61,208 nucleotides of DNA from an uncultured Methanobrevibacter sp. (GTDB lineage: Archaea > Methanobacteriota > Methanobacteria > Methanobacteriales > Methanobacteriaceae): positions 1 through 61,208 of the forward strand of contig CADAOO010000002.1 in the NCBI GenBank assembly GCA_902789505.1. Direction: 5' to 3'. Below are positions 34,824 to 43,388 of this stretch, piece after piece. The notes under the pieces are model-generated. The model was given only the letters and a program-made list of their open reading frames with translations, was not told the origin of the DNA and searched no databases. A program made the position numbers and the translations under genes. Position 1 is the first letter of the stretch. Every line of letters begins with the position of its first letter.

Positions 34824-37286
34824 ATGTACAAAGATATGATAATCATTCGAGGAGCAAGGGTTCACAACTTAAAAAATATTGATGTTGACATTCCGCTTGG
34901 AAAGATTGTAGCCGTTAGCGGTGTTTCAGGCAGCGGCAAATCATCACTTGCATTGGGCGTTCTGTACTCTGAAGGTTCAAGAAGATATCTGGATGCTCTT
35001 TCAACTTACACCCGTCGCAGAATTTCACAGTCCAGTAAAGCGCAGGTTGACTTAATTCGGTATGTTCCGGCTGCTTTAGCGCTTCATCAAAGACCAAACG
35101 TTCCAAATATAAGACCCACATTCGGAACATCAACAGAACTTTTAAACTCCCTTCGATTATTGTATTCAAGATGCGGTAACTATTTTTGTTCAAATGGACA
35201 CATGCAGGAGCCAACATTGAATGTTGCACGTGAACTTCCAATCAAATGCCCTGAATGCGGTGAAGAGTTCTATGGTTTGGGTGCTGAAGAATATGCATTT
35301 AACTCGGATGGGGGATGTCCAACCTGCAGTGGCACGGGACATATCCGTGATGTTGATAGTACTAAACTGGTGTGTGATGAGACTAAAACTCTTGAAGAGG
35401 GTGCAGTTGATGCATGGAACCAATTTGGAATTTCATGGATGTATCATGTGGCGGGAGAACTGGGTGTCAGATTGGATGTGCCGTTTAAGGATTTGAGTGA
35501 TGAGGAAAAAGATATTGTTTATAACGGCCCCAAGGTTAAGAAGTTCATTAACATTCCCTCTAAAAACGGCAAATTGTTTGAACTGAATGCCGAGTATAGA
35601 AATGCCCACAGAGCCATTGAAGAAGCTTTAAAGAATGCCAAAAGCGAAAAAGGATTAACAAAAATCAATAGGTTTTTGACAACCAACATTTGTCCCGACT
35701 GCCATGGAACAAGACTGAATGATAAAGCCCGCCAAACTCTTCTTGGAGGTATTAATCTGGCTGAAGCATGTGAAATGAATCTGAAAGATTTGGTATCATG
35801 GGTCAGGGAAACTGTAAATAATTTGCCGGACAATATCCGTGAAATGGCTGAAGATATTACAGAAGAGTTCATGGACAATGCAAAGATTTTGCTTGATTTG
35901 GGTTTAAGCTATATTTCACTGGACAGGCCTTCAAATACACTGTCAACCGGAGAACTTCAAAGAGTTCAGCTTGCCAAGACATTAAGGAATCACACAACAG
36001 GGGTATTATATGTTTTGGATGAGCCGTCCATAGGCCTCCATCCGAATAATGTTGATGGATTGATTAATGTGATTAAAAGGCTGGTTGATGATGGAAATTC
36101 AATTATTTTAGTCGACCATGACACAAGAATATTGTCTGTTGCGGATTATATGGTTGAATTGGGTCCGGCTGCCGGTGCTGACGGCGGAAATATTATAGCA
36201 AAGGGGTCGTTGGATGAAATCATAAACAATAAATCCTCACAGATTGCACCGTTTTTAACCAATGGCGAGAAAATCATCATAAGGAATAAATCCGGAGATA
36301 TCTTTGAGAACGGATTTATCAGAATCAGCACTCAAAAAATCCATAATGTTAAGAAAATGGATATAAAAATACCAAAAGGCAAATTGACAGTCGTGAGTGG
36401 AGTGTCCGGGAGTGGAAAAACAACACTTCTTTTAGAAGCATTATATCCTGCAGTTAAATCACATATTGATGGTGGCGATTTGCCGGAAGAGGTTGAGGAT
36501 CTTGAATGCACTGATATTAATAAAATTGAGTTGATTGACAGTGTTCCGATAGGTAAAAATGTAAGGAGTACTGTCGGAACATATTCAAAGGTCTTGGATG
36601 ATTTGAGAAGGGAGTTCTCAAAATTGTCCGATGAATATAAAACCGCCGATTTTTCATATAATACCGGAAAATTGCGATGCGGAACATGTAATGGAACTGG
36701 TAATGTAAGTATGGATGTTCAATTCCTTCCTGATGTTGAAATGACATGTCCTGATTGTGGTGGTTCAAGATATAATGAGGAAATTGAAAAGACTAAATTC
36801 AACGGTTTGTCTCTTGCGGATGTTATGGCATTGACCGTTGATGAGGCTTTGGAAGAATTGTTTGAACTTAAAAGGGTTACCGGTAAGTTACAAAAACTAT
36901 CGGATTTGGGATTAGGTTATCTGACTTTGGGGGAAGCTACTCCTAGTCTGTCCGGCGGTGAAGCACAGAGACTTAAACTGGCTTCTGAAATAGGAAAATC
37001 ACAAAAAAATTCAATATTCATATTTGATGAACCGACAATTGGTCTTCATCCCTCAGATGTTAAAGTTTTAATTGATGTATTCGATAATCTGATTGATAAT
37101 GGTGCAACTGTTATTGTAATAGAGCATGATTTGGATTTAATTGCCAATGCTGATTACATAATTGATATGGGGATTGATGATGAATTCAGTGGTGGGGAAA
37201 TATTGGCCAGAGGCAGTCTGGAAGATATAATCAATTCTAAAAACAGTTTGACTGGAAAATATTTGATTGAAAAGGAATTATCATAA
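34824..37286 (+). CDS. UvrA-like ABC ATPase, short (class II) form
   Basis: 820 residues against about 940 for canonical UvrA. Both ATPase halves are intact: Walker A GVSGSGKSSLALG and GVSGSGKTTLLLE, signatures LSTGELQRVQLA and LSGGEAQRLKLA, Walker B YVLDEPSIGLHP and FIFDEPTIGLHP. Zinc-finger cysteines appear in CPECGEEFYG, CPTCSGTG, CPDCHGT, CGTCNGTG and CPDCGGSRYN. The first Walker A is followed directly by family sequence with no room for the usual UvrB-binding domain, as in UvrA2/DrrC-type proteins linked to drug tolerance. No uvrB or uvrC is adjacent. Confidence 0.85.
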   Translation: MYKDMIIIRGARVHNLKNIDVDIPLGKIVAVSGVSGSGKSSLALGVLYSEGSRRYLDALSTYTRRRISQSSKAQVDLIRYVPAALALHQRPNVPNIRPTFGTSTELLNSLRLLYSRCGNYFCSNGHMQEPTLNVARELPIKCPECGEEFYGLGAEEYAFNSDGGCPTCSGTGHIRDVDSTKLVCDETKTLEEGAVDAWNQFGISWMYHVAGELGVRLDVPFKDLSDEEKDIVYNGPKVKKFINIPSKNGKLFELNAEYRNAHRAIEEALKNAKSEKGLTKINRFLTTNICPDCHGTRLNDKARQTLLGGINLAEACEMNLKDLVSWVRETVNNLPDNIREMAEDITEEFMDNAKILLDLGLSYISLDRPSNTLSTGELQRVQLAKTLRNHTTGVLYVLDEPSIGLHPNNVDGLINVIKRLVDDGNSIILVDHDTRILSVADYMVELGPAAGADGGNIIAKGSLDEIINNKSSQIAPFLTNGEKIIIRNKSGDIFENGFIRISTQKIHNVKKMDIKIPKGKLTVVSGVSGSGKTTLLLEALYPAVKSHIDGGDLPEEVEDLECTDINKIELIDSVPIGKNVRSTVGTYSKVLDDLRREFSKLSDEYKTADFSYNTGKLRCGTCNGTGNVSMDVQFLPDVEMTCPDCGGSRYNEEIEKTKFNGLSLADVMALTVDEALEELFELKRVTGKLQKLSDLGLGYLTLGEATPSLSGGEAQRLKLASEIGKSQKNSIFIFDEPTIGLHPSDVKVLIDVFDNLIDNGATVIVIEHDLDLIANADYIIDMGIDDEFSGGEILARGSLEDIINSKNSLTGKYLIEKELS

Positions 37287-37468
37287 TTCTTTTTCGGTTT
37301 TGCTGTTATAATTTGGGGTTAAATTGTTAATATATCTCCTTTTCAATTAGAAGTGCTGCTGAATAATAATGAAAAAATCTTAACATATATATAATTTAAA
37401 AAATATAAAATTATAGGGTTGTTGAATTATGTTCAACAAACATTCATAGTCATTAGGAGTAATCAGAT

Positions 37469-38653
37469 ATGAGATGTGTTGGTACTGTTGTACGTGGTAT
37501 AAGAACACCTATTATTAAAGAAAATGATGATTTGGCAACTATTGTTGTAGATTCATTGATGGCAGCTAAAGAAAGTGAAGGATTTGAATTTAGGGACAAG
37601 GATATCGTTGCAATTACAGAAGCGGTTGTTGGTATTTCAGAAGGAAATTATGTAACTGTGGATGATGTCGCAACTGATGTGCAAAACAAGTTCCCGTCCA
37701 AAAACATTGGGGTAGTAAACCCTATTTTAAGCAGAAACAGATTTTCCATTATCTTGAAAGGTATTGCAAGAGGAATGGACAAAATCACATTATTATCATC
37801 ATTCCCTGCTGATGAAGTGGGAAACGGAATTATGGATGAAAGTGTTTTAGATGAAAGTGAATTTAACCTTGGAAGCGTCATTACTGAAGATGAATATAAG
37901 GAAACTTTCGGTTCATGGATACACCCATTCACAGGAATAAATATGGTTGATTTTTACAGGGAATTAATAGAAAGTGAAGATTGTGAAGTGGAATTTGTCT
38001 TTTCAAACGACATAAAAACAATTTTAGATTATAATACTGATGTTTTAACCTGTGATATACATACCAGAGAAAAAACAACAAAAATACTTAAGGATAACGG
38101 AGCCCATGTGTACGGATTACACCAAATCTTAACTGAACCAATCAACGGCTCAGGTTGCAACCCTGACTACGGATTATTAGGTTCCAACAAAGCAACTGAA
38201 GAAAAACTAAAATTATTCCCTAAAACTGGAGATGCATTGGTCAAAGAAGTACAAAAAAGACTTATTGATCTCACAGGCAAAAAGATAGAAGTAATGGTCT
38301 ATGGTGACGGAGCGTTCAAAGATCCAGTAGGAAAAATCTGGGAACTCGCGGATCCGGTCGTTTCACCGGCACACACAGATGGTCTGGTTGGATATCCGAA
38401 TGAAATCAAATTAAAATATGTTTCTGACAACAAGTTTGCAGACCTTAAAGGTGAAGAACTAAAAGAAGCAATCAAAGAAGAAATCAGACAAAAGGATTCA
38501 AACCTAACCGGACAAATGATTACTGAAGGAACCACACCAAGAGTCCTGACTGATTTAATAGGATCATTATGTGACTTGACCAGCGGTTCTGGAGACAAAG
38601 GAACACCAGTTATTTTCATACAAGGATACTTCGACAATTTAGCAAACGACTAA
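37469..38653 (+). CDS. F420-0:gamma-glutamyl ligase family protein (CofE-like, long form)
   Basis: 394 residues of the PF01996 type. Seen are VRGIRTPIIKENDDLATIV, DKDIVAITEAVVGISEGNYV, a NPILSRNRFSIILKGIARGMDK segment, GCNPDYGLLGSN and MVYGDGAFKDPVGKIWELADPVVSPAHT. True CofE, which adds glutamates to coenzyme F420, is nearer 250 residues; this long version also occurs in bacteria without F420. The substrate may thus be another amide-forming ligation. AGGAGTAAT precedes ATG 37469; a TATA-like ACATATATATAAT lies near 37383. Confidence 0.82.
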   Translation: MRCVGTVVRGIRTPIIKENDDLATIVVDSLMAAKESEGFEFRDKDIVAITEAVVGISEGNYVTVDDVATDVQNKFPSKNIGVVNPILSRNRFSIILKGIARGMDKITLLSSFPADEVGNGIMDESVLDESEFNLGSVITEDEYKETFGSWIHPFTGINMVDFYRELIESEDCEVEFVFSNDIKTILDYNTDVLTCDIHTREKTTKILKDNGAHVYGLHQILTEPINGSGCNPDYGLLGSNKATEEKLKLFPKTGDALVKEVQKRLIDLTGKKIEVMVYGDGAFKDPVGKIWELADPVVSPAHTDGLVGYPNEIKLKYVSDNKFADLKGEELKEAIKEEIRQKDSNLTGQMITEGTTPRVLTDLIGSLCDLTSGSGDKGTPVIFIQGYFDNLAND

Positions 38654-38730
38654 ATTTCGAATCCATTCTTTTTTTTTTAATTTACTCTTCAAAATAATAT
38701 TTATATATCATAAAAAATATAACAATTGTT
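38654..38730 (+). promoter_or_regulatory. fdhD promoter
   Basis: A T tract (TTCTTTTTTTTTT, near 38667) ends the previous unit. TTATATAT at 38701-38708 is a good TATA box centred about 26 bp before the fdhD ATG, which predicts a leaderless fdhD mRNA. No ribosome site is present. The operator-like palindrome at 38719-38732 covers the predicted start of transcription. Confidence 0.6.
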
Positions 38731-38732
38731 AT
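38719..38732. promoter_or_regulatory. TAACAATTGTTA box at the fdhD start
   Basis: ATAACAATTGTTAT is a perfect 14-bp palindrome that overlaps the ATG of fdhD and the predicted transcription start. Related boxes occur at 41514, 41698 and 43297. A repressor bound here would block initiation directly. The protein is unknown. Confidence 0.6.
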
Positions 38733-39561
38733 GGAATTTTTAAGGCAAACTAATGTAATTCAATGGAAGGATGGTCAGTACAAAACCATTAAAGAAAACA
38801 GCGTAGATGATGAATATACCTATTTATTCATAGATTATTTGCCTCCGCGTAAATTTTCAACATATCCATGTGATTTGGAAGATTTTGCAGTCGGCTATTG
38901 TCTCGGTGAGGGGTTAATTAAAGATTATTCGGATATAAAATCAATTAGTTTGGATGGAACAAACGTGCTGGTTTCCACAAATTTAAATCATGACCCTGAA
39001 GAGGATTTGGAACAGGAAGGTATAGTTCAGGAGAGAAAAGGAAACTGCGAACATGCATGTGTCTGCCGACTTTTGGAATATCAGGGAGTAAACTCTGATA
39101 ATGCCGGAGGCATCAGATCAGAGCTAAAAACAATTGAACCTAACACATCAGATTTGAAAATAGATGCGACACAAATCATCAGGGATATTAAACATTTAAC
39201 TGACGAAGCTAAAATCTGGCAGAAAACTGCGGGAGTTCATGTCGCACAGCTCAAATATGGGAACAATATTATCATTCGTGAAGATGTAAGTCGTCATGTG
39301 GCGGTTGATAAGGTAATTGGGGCTGCAGCAAAAGAAGGCTATGATTTCAGCAAATGTTATATATCTTATAGTGGAAGAATGCCTGCAGACATGTTAATAA
39401 AAGTAATAAGGGTTGGAATTCCAATAATTATTTCAAATGCTGCGCCGGCATCATCTGGTATTGACGTGGCGCGTGCGGGTAACATTACTATGGTTGGTTT
39501 TGTAAGGGATAACAGATTCACTATTTTTACAGCGCCTGAACGTATAGATTTAAAAAAATAA
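38731..39561 (+). CDS. fdhD: FdhD-family sulfurtransferase, formate dehydrogenase accessory
   Basis: 276 residues. FdhD passes sulfur from a cysteine desulfurase to the Mo/W cofactor of formate dehydrogenase. The conserved N-terminal YPCDLEDFAVGYCLGEGLI, the cysteine motif GNCEHACVCR (about residues 108-117), WQKTAGVHVA, REDVSRHVAVDKVIGAA and YSGRMPADMLIKV are present. It is predicted to be leaderless and under a palindromic operator. It converges on the ThiF-like gene only 6 nt away. Formate dehydrogenase itself is not in the window. Confidence 0.92.
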   Translation: MEFLRQTNVIQWKDGQYKTIKENSVDDEYTYLFIDYLPPRKFSTYPCDLEDFAVGYCLGEGLIKDYSDIKSISLDGTNVLVSTNLNHDPEEDLEQEGIVQERKGNCEHACVCRLLEYQGVNSDNAGGIRSELKTIEPNTSDLKIDATQIIRDIKHLTDEAKIWQKTAGVHVAQLKYGNNIIIREDVSRHVAVDKVIGAAAKEGYDFSKCYISYSGRMPADMLIKVIRVGIPIIISNAAPASSGIDVARAGNITMVGFVRDNRFTIFTAPERIDLKK

Positions 39562-39567
39562 AAAGGA

Positions 39568-40323
39568 TTAAAGTTCATCTAATGAAAATGAACCTAAATT
39601 GAGTAAATCAAATGTCAATATATTTGGAGCTACGGTAACTTTTCCAACTCCGGTTATAATTTTATAAGCTTCAAAAGCTTCTAAACATCCGATTAGATTT
39701 GGTGTCGGGCCAATAACTGGTGGAACTCCGGATGTTACATTTTTTAAAGCTTCAACTGTTTCATCATCCAGTTCCTTTCCAATTGAAGGTAGGTTAAACA
39801 TCTCTTCATATGTCTTTTCACTGTTTGGCAGGAACACTGTGATTTGACCCATTGTTCCGTGTATTGCTCCGTGGATATAAGCAATTCCTTTTTCTTTTGC
39901 TTTTCTTGATACGATGACTCTGGTTAAGACATTATCAAGTGCATCAATTACAATGTCGGAGTCTCCGATTACTTTGTCAATGTTTGTCTGGTCTACATGT
40001 TCATTAAAGATTGTAGTTTTAACATAAGGATTTATTAGCCTAACTTTTTCGGCTGCAACAGCACTTTTGTCAAGCCCTAAATCAGTTATTGTTGCTAAAG
40101 TTTGTCTGTTTAAGTTGGATAAGTCAAATGCATCTTTATCAACAAGAACAAGTTCGCCAATACCCATTCTTGCAAGCATTTCAATGGTTTCACCACCGAT
40201 TCCACCACAGCCGATGACTGTGATTTTAGCATCTTTAAATCTTTCTTGTTCGCTTCTTGTTACAATACTCATTTGACGGGAAGCTATTTCCCAGTATCCA
40301 TCACCTATGTATCTTGTTGGCAT
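39568..40323 (-). CDS. ThiF/MoeB/HesA-family adenylyltransferase (E1-like)
   Basis: 251 residues. The ATP-binding ITVIGCGGIGGETIEMLARMGIGELVLVD and NLNRQTLA are classical for E1-like enzymes that adenylate the C-terminal glycine of ThiS/MoaD-type sulfur carriers. The paired CxxC zinc motifs of bacterial MoeB are absent. It is 8 nt downstream of the LarE-like gene and encoded opposite fdhD. The ThiS-like protein at 43049 is a natural partner. The product could be thiamine, molybdopterin or another sulfur compound. Confidence 0.9.
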   Translation of the reverse strand: MPTRYIGDGYWEIASRQMSIVTRSEQERFKDAKITVIGCGGIGGETIEMLARMGIGELVLVDKDAFDLSNLNRQTLATITDLGLDKSAVAAEKVRLINPYVKTTIFNEHVDQTNIDKVIGDSDIVIDALDNVLTRVIVSRKAKEKGIAYIHGAIHGTMGQITVFLPNSEKTYEEMFNLPSIGKELDDETVEALKNVTSGVPPVIGPTPNLIGCLEAFEAYKIITGVGKVTVAPNILTFDLLNLGSFSLDEL

Positions 40324-40331
40324 TTTTTCAC

Positions 40332-41339
40332 CTAAATATTTCTTCTTAATTTTGGTAATATTTCCATAAATGTGTCTAGTGCAAGTTCATAACTTTCTAA
40401 GTCATGTCCTTTTATTAGTCCATCTTTGAAGATTGTTATTTTATCTATTTCTATTTTATCTTCATCATCAGAAATTATATTTTCCATTTGTTTTTTGGTA
40501 TTTTCAAGGTTTATTGTGTATGGAAGCTGATATGAAAATGAACCTTTCCAATAGTCAATGGAGATGTATTCATTATCATCAATCTGCGATAAATTTAGAG
40601 CAACTTTTGAATAACCTTGTTTTTTTAATTCATCATTGATTAAATTAAATTTATTGTCACGTAAAATTTCATTAATTTTATCCACTTCAACTATAGCAAT
40701 TTCTCCTGAATCTCTAACTTTTACAATTTCGCAGTCTGTATTAGTTAGAATATAATTTTCCGAGTAGTCAGTTCTTTCAATTTTTTCATGGCTGACCAGT
40801 GTATTAGTCGGGATTCTGGTCGCAAGGCAGGTAGTTGATCTTGAATAGGGAATGTTATTTTTATCCAGATACTCATGAATCTCTTTGGAAGTTAATTTGG
40901 CTTCAATGAATGGAGTTTTAAAATCATTTTTATATGTAATGAGTATCCCTGGTCTGTCGTTAACTAAATCGCTGATGTTATTTCCATCACAGATAAAATC
41001 AAATCCTTTTTTAACTGCCATCTGTTTAATCTGATTATACATTAAGTTTCTGCAGGTGTAACATCTGCTTGGCAAATTTGATAAAAACTCTTCGTCATCA
41101 TAAAAGTTGATGTCGATGATTTCATGGGATATTCCAAAGGACTGTGTCATGGCTTTTGCATGTTCGATGAAACCTTCTGGAAATATATGATTATCAATTG
41201 TAATTGCTAATGTGTCTGATGCAACTTCTGAAGATAAATATGCCATCAAAGTTGAATCTGCACCTCCAGAAAAACCAATAGCCACTTTTTTATCTTCTAA
41301 AATATCTTTTACAATATTAATTTTATCTTCAATAATCAT
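40332..41339 (-). CDS. larE: LarE-like ATP-dependent sulfur transferase
   Basis: 335 residues. The PP-loop AIGFSGGADSTLMAYL starts the ATP-pyrophosphatase domain, CYTCRNLMY and STTCLATRIP carry cysteines typical of LarE, and EKIERTDY follows. LarE inserts sulfur into the nickel-pincer cofactor of lactate racemase; archaeal members with several cysteines may bind a 4Fe-4S cluster that carries sulfur. LarB and LarC are not nearby, so the archaeal target may differ. It is probably cotranscribed with the ThiF-like gene. The 5' leader contains a 12-bp inverted repeat. Confidence 0.85.
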   Translation of the reverse strand: MIIEDKINIVKDILEDKKVAIGFSGGADSTLMAYLSSEVASDTLAITIDNHIFPEGFIEHAKAMTQSFGISHEIIDINFYDDEEFLSNLPSRCYTCRNLMYNQIKQMAVKKGFDFICDGNNISDLVNDRPGILITYKNDFKTPFIEAKLTSKEIHEYLDKNNIPYSRSTTCLATRIPTNTLVSHEKIERTDYSENYILTNTDCEIVKVRDSGEIAIVEVDKINEILRDNKFNLINDELKKQGYSKVALNLSQIDDNEYISIDYWKGSFSYQLPYTINLENTKKQMENIISDDEDKIEIDKITIFKDGLIKGHDLESYELALDTFMEILPKLRRNI

Positions 41340-41370
41340 TATTTCCCACTTAACAGTTATAATCCTTTAA

Positions 41371-41399
41371 AATGAGTTTAATGAATTATTAAACTCATT
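41371..41399 (-). promoter_or_regulatory. Perfect 12-bp inverted repeat in the leader of the LarE-like gene
   Basis: AATGAGTTTAAT and ATTAAACTCATT are separated by GAATT, about 32-60 nt upstream of the ATG at 41339. It may be an operator over the transcription start (AAATATTA near 41419 is a possible minus-strand TATA) or an RNA hairpin. The sequence differs from the TAACAATTGTTA boxes. Confidence 0.55.
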
Positions 41400-41513
41400 A
41401 TGTATTTATGTTTTTTCTAATATTTTAGTTTTGGAGACTAAAAAAACGATTTGGTTTTGTGTTTATGAAAACCTCATTATGGAAAAAGTAAATCCCTTCG
41501 AAAATGTAACTAT

Positions 41514-41527
41514 ATAACAATAGTTAT
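41514..41527. promoter_or_regulatory. TAACAATTGTTA-type box, variant
   Basis: ATAACAATAGTTAT matches the fdhD palindrome at all but one base. It lies in the 380-bp gap between the LarE-like gene and the oxidoreductase gene, 175 bp from the former and about 200 bp from the latter. The rest of the gap is AT-rich without a gene. Confidence 0.5.
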
Positions 41528-41697
41528 TTTTTCCACAAATATATGTGGTGTGATATATTATATAAATGTTTTTATATTTTTTTTGGATGAAATTTGATTA
41601 AGCATTTAATTGAAATGATGGTTTTTAAACATTGTCAATATTTTTATAAAGATTTTTAAATGGTATTATAGAAAGATTTATATTGTCTCAAAATAAT

Positions 41698-41711
41698 ATA
41701 ACAATTGTTAA
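41698..41711. promoter_or_regulatory. TAACAATTGTTA box at the oxidoreductase promoter
   Basis: ATAACAATTGTTAA repeats the exact 12-bp core of the fdhD operator. TTTATATT at 41677-41684 is a TATA-like box, putting the predicted transcription start inside the palindrome, the same layout as at fdhD. Confidence 0.6.
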
Positions 41712-41722
41712 TTTTAGTGGTG

Positions 41723-43039
41723 GTGTTAAATATTTATGATGCAATTGTCATTGGAACCGGTGCCGGAGGGTCAACAGTAGCCAAAGACCTATCTTTAAAT
41801 GGAAGGCATGTTCTAATCTTGGAGAAAGGCAGCAAACAGGATAATGGCAGTTATGTAAATCACATGAAAACTAAAAAGATTCACTTAAAGAATAATCTGA
41901 CTGATGAAGATAAGAAATACTATGAATTTTTGACATTGCCGTTGGAATTGACGAACATTGAAGAAATCGGAGGGACAACAACATCATCAATCGGTAATGC
42001 ATGTTTTTCCTGTAGCGGATGTTACTCAAACTAAATAATGCAACAGTTTGAAGACAAAAACTTGGATATCTTCGAAGAGCTTCTTGAAGCAAGCGGTGAG
42101 CTAAATGTAAGGTATTTCCCAAGAAAACTGTGGGGGCATTCCACGGAGTTGATTGCAAAAGCAAGTCAGGAATTGGGATATATTGTCGAGCCAATGCCCA
42201 AATTCATTAATTTTGAAAAATGCAGGTTATGTGGAAAATGTGTTAACGGATGCCTTTTTGATGCGAAATGGGATGGTACTTATTTTACCGATGAAGCTTT
42301 GGAATATGGAGCAGAATTAATTGAAGACATGAATGTTTTTGAAATTTTACACCTGAACAGTCAGGTTATAGGCGTTGCGGCGTTAAATTCAAATAACGAA
42401 AAGCAAATCTTCAAAGCAAAAAAAGTCATTCTCAGTGCAGGTGCACTCAACACTCCAGTAATATTAAAAAATTCTGGAATCGAAAATGTAGGAAATCAGA
42501 TATTCTTTGATATATTCACAACAATTGGGGGATATCTGCATGATGCAAATTTAAAAAATGAATTGATGATGGGTGTGAAAGCGGAATTCGGCCCATATTT
42601 TTTGTCTCCCCATTATTCCATGCAATTGCTGCCATTAATGGAGAAGAAAGGAATTAAAGCTAGTGATAATGATGTTATAGGATTAATGCTTAAGTTTGCA
42701 GATACCTGCATTGGAACTATTGACAGCAGGGGGCATGTGGAAAAGACACTGACCAAGGTGGATGTTGATTTAATTAAGGAGGGCTATAAAAAGGCGGTTG
42801 ATATTTTATTAAAATTGGGCGTCCCTGCTGAATCTGTTGTTGCAACTTCTCTTAAAGGAGCACATCCCGGTGGAACTGCGGCAGTTGGTGAAGTTGTCGA
42901 TAATAATTTCGAAAGCAGAATAAAGGGATTATATGTTTGCGATGCCAGTGTAATTCCTGAAGCTCCTGGAAGACCGCCAATATTGACAATAGTCGCAATA
43001 GCTAAAAAAGTAGCAAAAATTGTTAATCAAAGTATTTGA
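41723..43039 (+). pseudogene. FAD-dependent GMC-type oxidoreductase interrupted by one in-frame TAA
   Basis: The first piece (to 42034) has the FAD-binding DAIVIGTGAGGSTVAKDL and LILEKGS and ends NACFSCSGCYSN. After TAA at 42032-42034 the same frame continues with ATA ATG CAA CAG and runs to 43039: KCRLCGKCVNGC (possible Fe-S site), a FAD-domain ILSAGALNTPVILK, and the C-terminal GAHPGGTAAVG and GLYVCDASVIPEAPG. Joined, it is about 438 residues, normal for the family. ATG 42038 has no ribosome site and its product would lack the FAD fold. A single nonsense change explains this; a read error is possible. The true start (GTG 41717-41723) is uncertain. Confidence 0.75.
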
Positions 43040-43048
43040 AGTGATGTT

Positions 43049-43252
43049 ATGAGTTTTAATTTAAAATTTAAGGATATTGATGAAATCAGAGAATTGAAGA
43101 GTGATGACTATACAATAAATGACCTGTTAAATGAGTTGGGCTTGTCTTCCCAAACAATAGTCGCAAAGCAGAACGGTGACTTGGTTCATGAAGAGAGCAT
43201 CATAAATGACGGTGATGAAATAAAGTTGGTTCAGATTATCTATGGTGGTTAA
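43049..43252 (+). CDS. ThiS/MoaD-like sulfur carrier protein
   Basis: 67 residues of ubiquitin-like beta-grasp type, ending in the diagnostic Gly-Gly (VQIIYGG) that is adenylated by a ThiF/MoeB-type E1 and thiocarboxylated. The central NDLLNELGLSSQTIVAKQNGDLV and NDGDEIKLV match the ThiS pattern more than MoaD. It starts 9 nt after the interrupted oxidoreductase with GAAGTGATGTT, so it is in the same unit. The ThiF-like gene at 39568 is the likely partner. Confidence 0.88.
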   Translation: MSFNLKFKDIDEIRELKSDDYTINDLLNELGLSSQTIVAKQNGDLVHEESIINDGDEIKLVQIIYGG

Positions 43253-43296
43253 CTTTAAATACTCTTTAATAAAATAGTTTATTAGGGGATTCAATA

Positions 43297-43308
43297 TAAC
43301 AATCGTTA
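43297..43308. promoter_or_regulatory. TAACAATTGTTA-type box upstream of the substrate-binding protein gene
   Basis: TAACAATCGTTA differs from the fdhD core at one base. It lies 12-25 bp upstream of a TATA-rich segment (AATATATTTATATTATATT, 43319-43337) that precedes the binding-protein gene, so the position is upstream of rather than over the promoter. Confidence 0.5.
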
Positions 43309-43388
43309 ATTTTTGTGTTAATATATTTATATTATATTCAAAATATTAATAATTGTAATTAATTTAAATTAATTAGTGGTGAAAATAA

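Noticed and set aside
34824-37286. Canonical nucleotide-excision-repair UvrA
   Set aside because: Length (820 residues) and the lack of space for the UvrB-binding domain, plus absence of uvrB and uvrC, fit the class II form better.
42032-42034. Recoding of the in-frame stop as pyrrolysine
   Set aside because: Pyrrolysine uses UAG and this codon is UAA. Nonsense mutation or a sequencing error is the simpler reading.
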